A DNA stretch of 64,000 nt, taken from assembly GCF_030388665.1 (NCBI RefSeq), contig NZ_CP128846.1, forward strand, positions 5,902,501-5,966,500, read 5' to 3'. Positions 24,609 through 32,447 of this stretch are shown piece by piece. Each line of letters opens with the position of its first letter. Positions within the stretch are counted from its first letter, which is position 1. Source of the DNA: Streptomyces flavofungini. GTDB lineage: Bacteria > Actinomycetota > Actinomycetes > Streptomycetales > Streptomycetaceae. Position numbers and translations under genes: made by a program. Below the pieces are notes generated by a model, which saw nothing but the letters and a program-made list of their open reading frames with translations, had not been told where the DNA came from and ran no database searches.

Positions 24609-25946
24609 ATGCGACGGGAGAGTGTGTGGGCCGACCTGAGGAACGCCCGACAGTACCCGCGGTCCACCGCGCCCTGGCGGGCGGCCGCCTACGTGACCGG
24701 CGGCGCCCTCCTCGGCGCCCCCTTGCTGGTGGCACTCGCGACGACCCTGGCCACAGGCCTCGTCCTGAGCGTGGCCCTCGTGGGCCTCCCCCTCCTCGCC
24801 GCCCTGGCCTTCGTGGGCCTCCCCGTCGCCGCCCTGGAACGCCGCAGGCTCCGCCTCGTCGACCCGGCGCTCGCGCCGAGCCCGCACCGCGCCCCGGACG
24901 CCCCCGGCCTCACCGCCTGGATCCGGCTGCGCGCCCGCGAACAAGCCACGTGGCGCGAGCTCGCGTACGCCGCCCTGATGGCGTTCGTCCTGTGGCCCCT
25001 CGACCTCCTGGTCGCCGCCTGCGCCCTCGCCCTGCCGCTCCTCCTCGCCGGAGCCCCCGCCCACCTCGCCCTCACCGGAGGGCCCGCCGACGGCGGCGTA
25101 CGACCCGCCAAGCTCTGGCTGGTCGAGAGCTACCCGGCGGCCTGCGGCACCGCCGCCCTCGGCCTCGTCCTGCTCGTCGTCCTGCTGTACCCCCTCGGCG
25201 CGTACGCCGCCGCCCGCGCCGCCCTCGCCCGGCTCCTGCTCGCCCCGCGCGAGGCGGAGACCCGGGCCCGGCTCGCCGAGGTGACCCGCTCCCGGGCCCG
25301 TCTCGTCACCGCCTTCGAGGCCGAACGCCGCCGCGTCGAGCGGGACCTGCACGACGGCGCGCAGCAGCGCCTGGTCGCCCTCAGCATGACCCTCGGCCTC
25401 GCCCGCCTCGACGCCGAGCCGGACAGCCCGCTCGCCGCCCGCCTCGCCACCGCCCACAGCGAGGCCGACGCCGTCCTCGCCGAACTGCGCGAACTCATCC
25501 GCGGCATCCACCCGCAGGTCCTCGCCGACTACGGCCTGTCCGCCGCGATCGAGGACGCCGCCGATCGCTCACCCGTCCCCGTGGACGTGGACACGGGCGC
25601 AGGCACCGACACCGGCACCCGGCTGCCCCGGCTCCCCGAACCCGTCGAGTCCGCCGCCTACTTCGCCGTCCGCGAAGCCCTCACCAACGTCGCCAAGCAC
25701 AGCGGCGCCACCCGCGCCTCCGTCCAAGCCCGTCACGCCCGCGGCGCCCTGCGCCTGACCGTGCGCGACGACGGCACCGGCGGCGCCGACCCCGCCCTGG
25801 GCTCCGGCCTCACCGGGCTCGCCGACCGCCTCGCCGTCCTCGATGGCACACTGACGGTCACCAGCCCGCCCGGTGGCCCCACCGTCCTGACCCTGGAGAT
25901 CCCGTGCACCCCGCGCCCACCGAGCGCCCCCGTACCCACCGAGTAG
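24609..25946 (+). CDS. NarL-type sensor histidine kinase
   Basis: A 445-residue membrane kinase. Hydrophobic segments at about 27-76 and 118-206 form the membrane part with almost no extracellular sensor domain. The HisKA_3 dimerisation helix carries His248 in ERDLHDGAQQRL, and the ATPase domain shows the N box (EALTNVAKHS) and DDGTGGADP. It overlaps the response regulator gene by 43 bases, so the two form a pair. The input signal is unknown. Confidence 0.88.
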   Translation: MRRESVWADLRNARQYPRSTAPWRAAAYVTGGALLGAPLLVALATTLATGLVLSVALVGLPLLAALAFVGLPVAALERRRLRLVDPALAPSPHRAPDAPGLTAWIRLRAREQATWRELAYAALMAFVLWPLDLLVAACALALPLLLAGAPAHLALTGGPADGGVRPAKLWLVESYPAACGTAALGLVLLVVLLYPLGAYAAARAALARLLLAPREAETRARLAEVTRSRARLVTAFEAERRRVERDLHDGAQQRLVALSMTLGLARLDAEPDSPLAARLATAHSEADAVLAELRELIRGIHPQVLADYGLSAAIEDAADRSPVPVDVDTGAGTDTGTRLPRLPEPVESAAYFAVREALTNVAKHSGATRASVQARHARGALRLTVRDDGTGGADPALGSGLTGLADRLAVLDGTLTVTSPPGGPTVLTLEIPCTPRPPSAPVPTE

Positions 25947-26578
25947 TCCTCGCCGAGGACAGCGTGCTGCTGCGCGAGGGCCTGGTGGGCGTGCTCGGCC
26001 GGTTCGGGCACGAGGTGGTCGCCGCGGTCGGCGACGCGGACGCGCTGCGGGCGGCCGTGGCCACGTACGAACCGGACGTCGTCGTCACCGACGTGCGGAT
26101 GCCGCCGGGCTTCCAGGACGAGGGGCTGCGCGCCGCGATCGACCTGCGCGCCGGGCGTCCCGGCCTGCCGGTGCTCGTCCTCAGCCAGTACGTCCAGCGG
26201 TCGTACGCCGCCGAGTTGCTGGACACCGGGGACGGCGGCGGCGTCGGCTACCTCCTCAAGGACCGGGTGGGGCAGGTCGAGCAGTTCGTCGACGCGTTCA
26301 CGCGGGTCGCCGCGGGCGGCACCGTCGTGGACCCCGAGGTCGTACGCCAGTTGCTGCGGCGCAGACGCGATCCGCTGGAGCGGCTCACCCCGCGCGAGCG
26401 CGAGGTGCTCGGCCTCGTCGCCGAGGGCCGCTCCAACGCGGCCATCGCCGCCGAACTCGTCGTCACGGAGGCGGCGGTGGGCAAGCACGTCGGCAACATC
26501 CTCGCCAAGCTCGACCTGCCCGTCACCGACGCCACCCACCGCCGGGTGCTCGCCGTCCTCGCCTACCTGCGGGCGTGA
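25904..26578 (+). CDS. NarL/FixJ-family response regulator
   Basis: A 224-residue regulator with a receiver domain (phospho-acceptor Asp63 in VVTDVRMP, acidic pair near residues 18-19, lysine in LLKD) and a LuxR-type DNA-binding domain whose recognition region reads LTPREREVLGLVAEGRSN. The GTG start 25904 lies 43 bases inside the kinase gene with GGAG just upstream, giving coupled translation. Targets are unknown; neighbouring genes on the same strand are candidates. Confidence 0.88.
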   Translation: MHPAPTERPRTHRVVLAEDSVLLREGLVGVLGRFGHEVVAAVGDADALRAAVATYEPDVVVTDVRMPPGFQDEGLRAAIDLRAGRPGLPVLVLSQYVQRSYAAELLDTGDGGGVGYLLKDRVGQVEQFVDAFTRVAAGGTVVDPEVVRQLLRRRRDPLERLTPREREVLGLVAEGRSNAAIAAELVVTEAAVGKHVGNILAKLDLPVTDATHRRVLAVLAYLRA

Positions 26579-26633
26579 CGGCCCCGGCCGACCCGGCCCT
26601 TTTGACGTGTACGTCTCGACTACGCTGCCCGTC

Positions 26634-27014
26634 ATGAGCGTCCCCGACCGAGCGCCCTCCGGCCAACTGCCCGCCGACGAGACGCCCCTCGACGGAACGC
26701 CCCTCGACGACGTGTCCGACGGCGTGACGTCCGGCGGCGGCGCGGCGCCGGAACGCCTCGGGCTCACCCCGCGCCAGGCCCGGAGGCTGCGCATCGCCGC
26801 GGCCTCGCTGCTCATGGCCACCGCGGCCGTGCTGCTCGCCGTCCGGCTCGCGAGCCGGTCGTCCGTGCTCGTCGTGGGCGTGTACGGGCTGCTGCTCATC
26901 CTCTGCGGCCTCGTCATCGAGCTCAGCAGGCGCGGCCGGACCAGGCTCGGCAGCTATCTGCTGGCCACCGGCCTGGTCGCGGCCCTGCTCATGGACGTGG
27001 TGGTGCTGTCCTAG
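26634..27014 (+). CDS. Small three-span membrane protein, unknown function
   Basis: A 126-residue protein with an acidic, Pro/Gly-rich N-terminus (about 1-40) and three predicted transmembrane segments (about 52-70, 77-95, 105-124) joined by arginine-rich loops (RLGLTPRQARRLR, SRRGRTR). It lies 55 bases after the response regulator on the same strand and may belong to that operon. I recognise no family. Confidence 0.7.
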   Translation: MSVPDRAPSGQLPADETPLDGTPLDDVSDGVTSGGGAAPERLGLTPRQARRLRIAAASLLMATAAVLLAVRLASRSSVLVVGVYGLLLILCGLVIELSRRGRTRLGSYLLATGLVAALLMDVVVLS

Positions 27015-27142
27015 GGCCCGCCCCAGCGGGCTTCCCGCGTCACCCGGTACGCCGCGACCGCCACGTCCGCCGGCGCGACCGGGTACGCCCACCCCCGGAA
27101 CGTCACCTGTCGCGGGGGCGGGAGGGGGCGGTGGGGCGCCGC

Positions 27143-28006
27143 TCAGCACCGCCGGAACACGTGGCCCTTCTCCCCGGCGGGGAGCACGTCCCGGTCCCGC
27201 AGGGTGATCGAGAGATCCTTGCCCCAGCGGCGGCACGCGGCGTCGTACCCCTTCGTCTCGTACTCGATGTCGAAGACCCTCCCGTCGTACGCGGACGAGA
27301 ACGGCTCGCACTCGTCGTACTGCCCGCACTCCTCGACCACCGCGAAGTCGAACCCGATGCCCTTGCCGAGGAGTTCGGCGGTGTTCTTCTGCGCGATGGC
27401 GAGCCCCCGGTCGTGCGCCCGGCGGACGAGGAGCCGGGCGAACGCCGTCGCGTCGGCCGGGTCGAGCCGGTCGTCGGAGCGGGCGTAGGAGTCGAGGTTG
27501 TCCGGCTCGACCGCGTCGAAGCCGGAGCGCGCGCAGCCGTCGATCCACTCGCCGACGATGCCGAGCAGCCGCTCCCGCTTGGCGGCGGTGGAGATGTCGA
27601 GCAGCGGTTCGTCCCAGTCCTCGTCGATCACCGGGTCGCCGTCGTCGTCGCGCAGGATCAGGTCGGGGTGCTCCTCGTCCCACCAGGCGGCGGCCTTCTT
27701 GCCGGGCTGGGCCTGGAAGGCGTTGACGTAGCAGATGTTGTAGCGGCCGGGGGCGGGGTTCGCGGAGCGGTCGCGGGAGACGGCGCGGACGCCGTCCGGG
27801 GGTGTGTAGGGGCCGCCCAGTTGGTAGTCGAAGGGGGCGTCGGCCCGGGGCGGGCGGGGGGTCTTCCCGGTGGTGCCCGTGGAGCGGTCGGCGGGCCGGT
27901 CCGTGTCGCGGTCGGTGTTCCTGTCGGTGGTGGAGCAGCCGGTGAGCAGCGCGAGGGCGGCGGTCAGGGCGAGGGCCAGGTGGGTGGGGCGGGGCGTGCG
28001 GGGCAT
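27143..28006 (-). CDS. GH114-type endo-alpha-1,4-polygalactosaminidase lipoprotein
   Basis: A 287-residue secreted lipoprotein with lipobox LLTGC (cysteine at residue 24) and an Asp/Thr-rich linker. The catalytic part (about 60-287) shows the GH114/TM1410-family pattern: ICYVNAFQAQPG, WWDEEHPDLIL, DISTAAKRERLLG, DAVEPDNLDSY and CRRWGKD. Acidic residues in DAVEPDN are likely catalytic. The family cleaves galactosamine-containing polymers and is also found near exopolysaccharide loci, which suits the wall-polymer setting. It is transcribed opposite to its left neighbours. Confidence 0.82.
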   Translation of the reverse strand: MPRTPRPTHLALALTAALALLTGCSTTDRNTDRDTDRPADRSTGTTGKTPRPPRADAPFDYQLGGPYTPPDGVRAVSRDRSANPAPGRYNICYVNAFQAQPGKKAAAWWDEEHPDLILRDDDGDPVIDEDWDEPLLDISTAAKRERLLGIVGEWIDGCARSGFDAVEPDNLDSYARSDDRLDPADATAFARLLVRRAHDRGLAIAQKNTAELLGKGIGFDFAVVEECGQYDECEPFSSAYDGRVFDIEYETKGYDAACRRWGKDLSITLRDRDVLPAGEKGHVFRRC

Positions 28007-28210
28007 CTGGCCGTCCTGTATTCCGTGCGGGTCGTCCGGGCGTGAGGTGTGCTCTCAGCTGGTGAGGTGCGCTTCAAGTGTGCGCCTGATGATGCTGCTT
28101 GGGGAATTTCCGCTGGTCAGGCTCGTCACAGGGAATCGTCGAGGCCGACCGCACGCCCGTGCGCGACCGCCGGGAACGCGGTGTGTCGTGTACAAGCGCA
28201 GATCCCCTCC

Positions 28211-28250
28211 GTCTGCCCCCGTCTGCCCGCGTCTGCCCCCGTCTGCCTCC
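28211..28250. repeat. 10-bp tandem repeat (GTCTGCCCCC) x4
   Basis: Four exact-length 10-base units (GTCTGCCCCC, GTCTGCCCGC, GTCTGCCCCC, GTCTGCCTCC) stand head to tail, with a decayed fifth. They lie just upstream of the broken dioxygenase gene. No coding role is seen. Confidence 0.75.
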
Positions 28251-28272
28251 GCCTGCGAGGAAGGGGTCTGCT

Positions 28273-28460
28273 GTGAACGGCCGGTCCGTCGCTCCGTCCT
28301 ATGGGCAGATACTCCAGCGCGACGAACTCCCACAGAGCGCGCGTGCACGACGACGGTGTGGCCAGCGTCCTGTTCCGGGCCACGCACCAGTCGTACGAGA
28401 TCTGCTTCGCCGTGATGCTGCGGCATCCGCGGGCGCGGCGGGAGTTGACGCGGGTCCACC
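28273..28460 (+). pseudogene. Frameshifted N-terminal fragment of a tryptophan 2,3-dioxygenase-like gene
   Basis: From GTG 28273 (GAGGAAGGGG upstream) the frame reads SYGQILQRDELPQSAR; after about 28343 the homology continues in the next frame as VHDDGVASVLF and HQSYEICFAVMLRHPRA. The LQ.DEL and HQ..E..F pattern matches the N-terminus of tryptophan 2,3-dioxygenase-like heme enzymes. A one-base shift and loss of everything after about 60 codons make it non-functional. It ends against the convergent thioesterase gene. Confidence 0.6.
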
Positions 28461-28489
28461 GCGCCAGGCCGCGAGGGGCCGCCCGGGGC

Positions 28490-29218
28490 TCAGCTCGCGC
28501 GCAGGGCGTCCTCGATGATCCCCAGCGGCGGCTCGTCCGTCAGATAGAAGTGCCCGCCGGTGAGGGTGTGCAGCGCGAACGGGCCCCGGGTCTGCTCCCG
28601 CCAGGCGGCGGCCTCCGCGGGGCTCACCCGGGTGTCCGCCTCGCCGCGGAGCACCGTGACGGGGCAGTCGAGGAGCGCTTCGGGGCTGCCCGCGTACCCC
28701 GCGACCATCCGGAAGTCCGCGCCCACGTAGGGCATCACGAGCTCCAGGAACACCGGGTTCTCCAGGAGCTCCGCGTCCGTGCCGCCCAGCTGGGCGAGGG
28801 TGCGCAGGACCGCCGCGTCGTCCACCTCGGCGGCGCGCTGCGGGGTGCCGGTCGCCGTGTGCGGGGCGCGGGCCGCCGACGCGAAGAAGTGGCTCACCTC
28901 CGCGCCGTCGGCCTGCCAGATCCTGGCCACCTCGTACGCCACGAACGCGCCCATGCTGTGCCCGAAGAACGCCGTGGGCCGCCCGTCGGGCAGCGGGCGC
29001 AGCTCCTCGGCGAGGTCGCGGGCCATGGCCTTCAGATCCGTGGCGGGCGGTTCGGCGATGCGGTCGGCACGGCCCGGATAGCAGACCGTGTGGACCTCCA
29101 CGTCCGTGAGCGCCTTGCCCCACGAGCGGTAGAAGTACGGCGAGCCCCCGGCGTGCGGGAAGCACACCAGGCGGCCCGCCGCGAAGGGCCGCGCCTCGAC
29201 TGCTTGCGTCCACACCAT
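28490..29218 (-). CDS. Type II thioesterase (alpha/beta hydrolase)
   Basis: A 242-residue thioesterase of the external (type II) class that clears stalled acyl groups from NRPS/PKS carrier proteins. The nucleophile is Ser88 in FFGHSMGAF, the aspartate follows in LRGEADTRV, and the histidine is in TGGHFYL. The N-terminal FPHAGGSPYFYRSW segment is typical. The start is ATG 29218 with a GGGGGA ribosome site. No NRPS or PKS gene is present nearby, only debris on both sides, so it may be an orphan left after cluster loss or serve a distant cluster. Confidence 0.87.
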   Translation of the reverse strand: MVWTQAVEARPFAAGRLVCFPHAGGSPYFYRSWGKALTDVEVHTVCYPGRADRIAEPPATDLKAMARDLAEELRPLPDGRPTAFFGHSMGAFVAYEVARIWQADGAEVSHFFASAARAPHTATGTPQRAAEVDDAAVLRTLAQLGGTDAELLENPVFLELVMPYVGADFRMVAGYAGSPEALLDCPVTVLRGEADTRVSPAEAAAWREQTRGPFALHTLTGGHFYLTDEPPLGIIEDALRAS

Positions 29219-29372
29219 TGCCGTCCCCCAGTCAGCCGGTCGTCCACCGGCGTGCGAGGGCACACCGGACGGCCTCCATGATTCCATCGCGCGCTGACGG
29301 CCACCTGACCGCGGAACGTGAGCTGCGGCACCCCGGCCCGCCCCGGATCCGGGCACCCGCCCGCCCGACTAC

Positions 29373-29552
29373 ATGGCGCCCGCCTACGTCCACCAGCTCG
29401 ACCGGCTGCCCCGCACCGCCCACGGCACGGCCCTCGGCACCCTCCTGGACACCGCGGCCCCCGACTGTCGCACCAAGCTGACCGCGGTGGCCCAGCGCTG
29501 CCAGGAACTGGCGGGGAACGTGACGGTGTCCCGGACGCTGAGCTTCGACTGA
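29373..29552 (+). pseudogene. Short C-terminal-like fragment, possible NRPS adenylation-domain remnant
   Basis: An open stretch of 59 codons whose beginning (PDYMAPAYVHQLDRLPRTAHG, counted from slightly upstream) resembles the A9-A10 region of an NRPS adenylation domain, which usually reads 'P.YMVPA....LDRLPLT.NGK.D'. The catalytic lysine motif is not intact. The remaining 30 residues are not typical. With the adjacent type II thioesterase this suggests decay of a small NRPS, but it could also be a minor unrelated gene. Confidence 0.3.
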
Positions 29553-29592
29553 GGCGTGCGGCGGATCGGACGACGTGTATGGCGCGACAGCG

Positions 29593-29620
29593 AAGGCCCC
29601 CCGTGTGCACGGAGGGCCTT
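29593..29620 (-). terminator. tRNA-Lys terminator hairpin, copy 2
   Basis: Same hairpin as at 17982-18009, placed 10 bases beyond the tRNA 3' end. Confidence 0.7.
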
Positions 29621-29629
29621 GCTTGTCTG

Positions 29630-29703
29630 TGCGCCGCCAGGGACTCGAACCCCGGACCCGCTGATTAAGAGTCAGCTGCTCTAACCAACTGAGCTAGCGG
29701 CGC
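29630..29703 (-). tRNA. tRNA-Lys (anticodon CUU), copy 2
   Basis: Base-for-base identical to the copy at 18019-18092, with the same stems, anticodon CTT and discriminator A, and with the same terminator downstream. Confidence 0.95.
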
Positions 29704-29785
29704 CTGCTGACTCGAAAATAATACCTGGTCCCGAGGGGTGCTCAGGACCACCGTGGACCACCGGGGGCGGACGGGGGCGTGACCC

Positions 29786-29800
29786 GGACAGGACCTGTCC
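29786..29800. promoter_or_regulatory. Palindrome GGACAGG-A-CCTGTCC
   Basis: A perfect inverted repeat with 7-base arms lies downstream of the IclR gene. A related GGACAG-N7-CTGTCC site lies upstream of the IclR gene (30774-30792). It may be a regulator site or a small hairpin; no function is established. Confidence 0.3.
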
Positions 29801-29974
29801 TGGACTCGGCCGAAGTGGCCTAGCTGTATCGATCACGGGCGTTGTTGACGCGGGGCGGACTCATCGACCGCTCCAGCCGGCCCCGTACAACACCGCATCG
29901 CACCACGGCCGCCGCATCGCACTCGGCGGCTACCCACCCATCACCCGCGTCAGCGACCCTCCGGGGCGATACAC

Positions 29975-30733
29975 CTAGATCGCGAGGGACAGCAGGACCG
30001 GGGCGGCCTTGCGGTTCAGGGTTTCCGCGGCTTCGCGGAGGCGGTGGGCGTGCTCGACGGGCAGGGAGAGGGCGAGGGAGCCGACCGTGGCGCCCGCGGT
30101 GATGGGGACGGCGGCGCACACCGTGCCGACCGCGTACTCCTGGAGGTCGAGGACGGGGACCGTGGCGGCCTGGGCGTCGAGGTTGTTGAGCAGGACGCGC
30201 TCGCTGGTGATGGTGCGCGAGGTCAGGCGGGCCATCTTGTGCCGGGACAGGTGGTCCCTGCGGGCGTCCAGGTCGAGCTGGCCGAGCAGGCTCTTGCCGA
30301 CGGCGCTGGCGTGCGCGGAGACCCGGAAGTCCACCCACTCGTTGACCTTCGGCGTGCGCGGGCCGTCGGCGAAGTCGGTGACCCGGATCTCGCCGTCCAC
30401 GTACCGGCTGACGTAGACCGCGGCGCCGATGGAGTCGCGCAGGCCGCCGAGGGTGTGCCGGAGCTTGTCGTGCAGCGCGAGGCTGCGGTCGTGGGCGGAG
30501 CCGAGGCGGGTGAGCGAGACGCCCGTGACGTACGCCCCGTCGGTGATCTGCTCGACGTATCCCTCGCGGCGCAGCATGCGCAGGAGGGCGGCGAGCTGCG
30601 CGGCGGGCACGGTGGTGCGCCGGGCCAGCTCGTCCTCGGTGACACCGGTGCCCCGGCGCGCGACGATCTCGAGCACCCGCAGGGCGTTCTGCACCAACTG
30701 GTGGGCCGTCGTCGACTCGCGCTGCACCGCCAC
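29975..30733 (-). CDS. IclR-family regulator
   Basis: A 252-residue regulator with an N-terminal winged helix (about 10-70; NALRVLEIVARRGTGVTEDELARRTTVP) and a C-terminal IclR effector domain (about 85-250; SAHASAVGKSLLG, TITSERVLLNNLD). The GTG start at 30733 has AGGGAG five bases upstream; the frame is open further upstream without plausible protein. It lies downstream of the Ehu-type transporter genes on the same strand and is the natural candidate to control the 30-39.4 kb module. IclR proteins usually sense the pathway substrate or an intermediate. Confidence 0.87.
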   Translation of the reverse strand: MAVQRESTTAHQLVQNALRVLEIVARRGTGVTEDELARRTTVPAAQLAALLRMLRREGYVEQITDGAYVTGVSLTRLGSAHDRSLALHDKLRHTLGGLRDSIGAAVYVSRYVDGEIRVTDFADGPRTPKVNEWVDFRVSAHASAVGKSLLGQLDLDARRDHLSRHKMARLTSRTITSERVLLNNLDAQAATVPVLDLQEYAVGTVCAAVPITAGATVGSLALSLPVEHAHRLREAAETLNRKAAPVLLSLAI

Positions 30734-30773
30734 GGCTTCTCCCTGATCCCTGAGCCTGAGATGGAACGGTTCC

Positions 30774-30792
30774 GGACAGCTGGACACTGTCC
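30774..30792. promoter_or_regulatory. Candidate IclR operator
   Basis: GGACAG-N7-CTGTCC lies 41-59 bases upstream of the IclR start codon, where an autoregulatory operator would be expected. Confidence 0.35.
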
Positions 30793-30839
30793 ACGATAAC
30801 TGCCAAATACCCCATGGGGAGAGGGTGTTGGCCACAAGA

Positions 30840-30876
30840 GTGGCGCGTTTCCGGCTCGCTGAGCAGGAACGCGCCA
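30840..30876 (-). terminator. Hairpin after the transporter operon
   Basis: GTGGCGCGTTTCC and GGAACGCGCCAC form a 12-pair stem with one bulge, about 100 bases after the ehuA stop. It probably ends the ehuBCDA transcript before the IclR gene. Confidence 0.5.
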
Positions 30877-30976
30877 CCCTGGCATATGCCAAGTGAATAC
30901 ACCGGCGCCATGGCCTCACGCGTTGCGCGCCGTGCTCACGGCGCCGGCCGGTGTGCCGCCGGTGCGTCGGCCGTGC

Positions 30977-31792
30977 TCAGAGGACCGCCGACAGGAATCC
31001 CCGCGTCCGCTCGTGCTCGGGCTCGGTGAAGATCTTCTCCGGCGGCCCGGACTCGATCACCCGGCCCGCGTCGAACATCAGGACCTGGTCGGAGATGTCC
31101 CGGGCGAAGTTCATCTCGTGGGTCACGCACAGCATCGTGATGTCGGTGGTGTGCGCGATGTCGCGCAGGACGTCGAGGACGCCCGCCACCAGCTCCGGGT
31201 CGAGCGCGGACGTCACCTCGTCCAGGAGGAGCACCTGCGGCCGCATCGCGAGGGCGCGGGCGATCGCGACGCGCTGCTGCTGGCCGCCGGAGAGCTGCGT
31301 GGGGTAGGCGTCGCAGCGGTCGCCGAGGCCGACCATGTCGAGCAGGTCGCGGGCCCGCTGCTCCGCCTCGTCCTTGGACAGGCCGAGCACGGTGACGGGC
31401 GCCTCGGTGATGTTGCGGAGCACCTTCATGTTCGGGAACAGGTTGAACTGCTGGAAGACCATGCCGATGTTCTTGCGGACCTCGCGCACGTGCTTCTCGC
31501 CGGCCGGAACGAGCTTGCCGTTCTTCTCCTCGTGCGTCAGGTACTCCCCGCCGACCTTGATCGTGCCCTCGTCCGGCTTGAGCAGGGTCATCAGGAGGCG
31601 CAGGATCGTCGTCTTGCCGGAGCCGGACGGGCCGATCAGCGTGACGTGCTTGCCGGAGGCGACGGAGAAGTCCAGCTCGTCCAGGACCGTGTGGGACCCG
31701 AAGCGCTTGACGACCTTGTCGAAGCGGATCAGCTCGCTGCCGTCCACCGCCGGGTTCGGCTGGTCTTTGGTGAGGTTGGTGTCAGCGGACAA
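30977..31792 (-). CDS. ehuA: Polar amino acid-type ABC transporter ATPase (EhuA-like)
   Basis: A 271-residue ABC ATPase with Walker A GPSGSGKTT, signature LSGGQQQR and Walker B VLLLDEVTSALD, in the polar amino acid uptake class that includes EhuA of the ectoine/hydroxyectoine importer. The chosen start is TTG at 31792, which overlaps ehuD by 11 bases and has GGAG eight bases before it; a longer reading frame to 31855 lies fully inside ehuD and looks unlikely. It powers the two permeases encoded just upstream. Confidence 0.85.
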   Translation of the reverse strand: MSADTNLTKDQPNPAVDGSELIRFDKVVKRFGSHTVLDELDFSVASGKHVTLIGPSGSGKTTILRLLMTLLKPDEGTIKVGGEYLTHEEKNGKLVPAGEKHVREVRKNIGMVFQQFNLFPNMKVLRNITEAPVTVLGLSKDEAEQRARDLLDMVGLGDRCDAYPTQLSGGQQQRVAIARALAMRPQVLLLDEVTSALDPELVAGVLDVLRDIAHTTDITMLCVTHEMNFARDISDQVLMFDAGRVIESGPPEKIFTEPEHERTRGFLSAVL

Positions 31793-32447
31793 GACGGCGC
31801 TCCAGGGCTCGCAGGAGGAGGGAGGACGGGTAGGCGATGAGGATGAAGGCGACACCGACGACGGTCAGTGCCTCGGTGTACTGGAAGGTCTGCGCGGCCT
31901 CGAGGCGCGAGCGCTGCAGGAGCTCCAGGACGCCGATGCTGGCGAGCAGCGGGGTGTCCTTGAGCATCGCGATGACGTAGTTGCCGAGCGCGGGGATCAC
32001 GCGCCGGATCGCCTGCGGCAGGATCACCGCGGTCCAGGTGCGCGTGTACGACAGGCTGAGCGCCTTGGCCGCCTCCCACTGGCCGACGGGCACGGCCTCG
32101 ATGCCCGCGCGGTAGACCTGCGCGGTGTACGTCGAGTAGTGCAGGCCGATCGCGATGGTGCCGGTGGTCATCGCGGAGTACTGGATGTCCCACTCCGGCA
32201 GCACGAAGTACAGGAAGAAGAGCTGCACCAGGAGCGGGGTGTTGCGGATGAACTCGGTGACGATCCCGACCGGCCAGCGGATGAACCGCGTCGGCGCCCG
32301 GAACGCGAGCGCCCAGACGAGACCGACCCCGAAGGAGATCAGCGAGCCGAGGGCGAGCACCTGGAGGGTGACGAGCAGCCCGTCCCAGAAGTGCGGCATG
32401 AAATCGGAGACGGCGCCCCAGTCCCACTTGTCCGTACCGTCGTTCAT
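31782..32447 (-). CDS. ehuD: ABC transporter permease (EhuD-like)
   Basis: A 221-residue permease of the HisM/GlnP type with about five membrane spans and the coupling-loop sequence WEAAKALSLSYTRTW. Its ATG overlaps the ehuC stop (ATGA). It matches EhuD-type permeases by order and length. It should form a heterodimer with EhuC in the cytoplasmic membrane. Confidence 0.86.
   Translation of the reverse strand: MNDGTDKWDWGAVSDFMPHFWDGLLVTLQVLALGSLISFGVGLVWALAFRAPTRFIRWPVGIVTEFIRNTPLLVQLFFLYFVLPEWDIQYSAMTTGTIAIGLHYSTYTAQVYRAGIEAVPVGQWEAAKALSLSYTRTWTAVILPQAIRRVIPALGNYVIAMLKDTPLLASIGVLELLQRSRLEAAQTFQYTEALTVVGVAFILIAYPSSLLLRALERRLVR

Larger units (their letters stand above)
29587..29711. repeat. 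125-bp direct repeat, right copy
   Basis: Identical to 17976-18100, covering terminator, tRNA-Lys and ten flanking bases. Confidence 0.85.

Noticed and set aside
28207..28256. CRISPR-like array
   Set aside because: Units are 10 bases and contiguous without spacers; it is a simple tandem repeat. No other array-like pattern was found in the window.
28055..28459. Minus-strand gene of about 130 codons
   Set aside because: Its composition follows the tandem repeat and the antisense of the dioxygenase fragment; no ribosome site or motif supports it.
18101..29586. Integrative element between the tRNA-Lys repeats
   Set aside because: No integrase, excisionase, replication or transfer gene is present, and the whole tRNA plus terminator is duplicated rather than only a 3' attachment core. 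Segmental duplication or gene conversion fits better.
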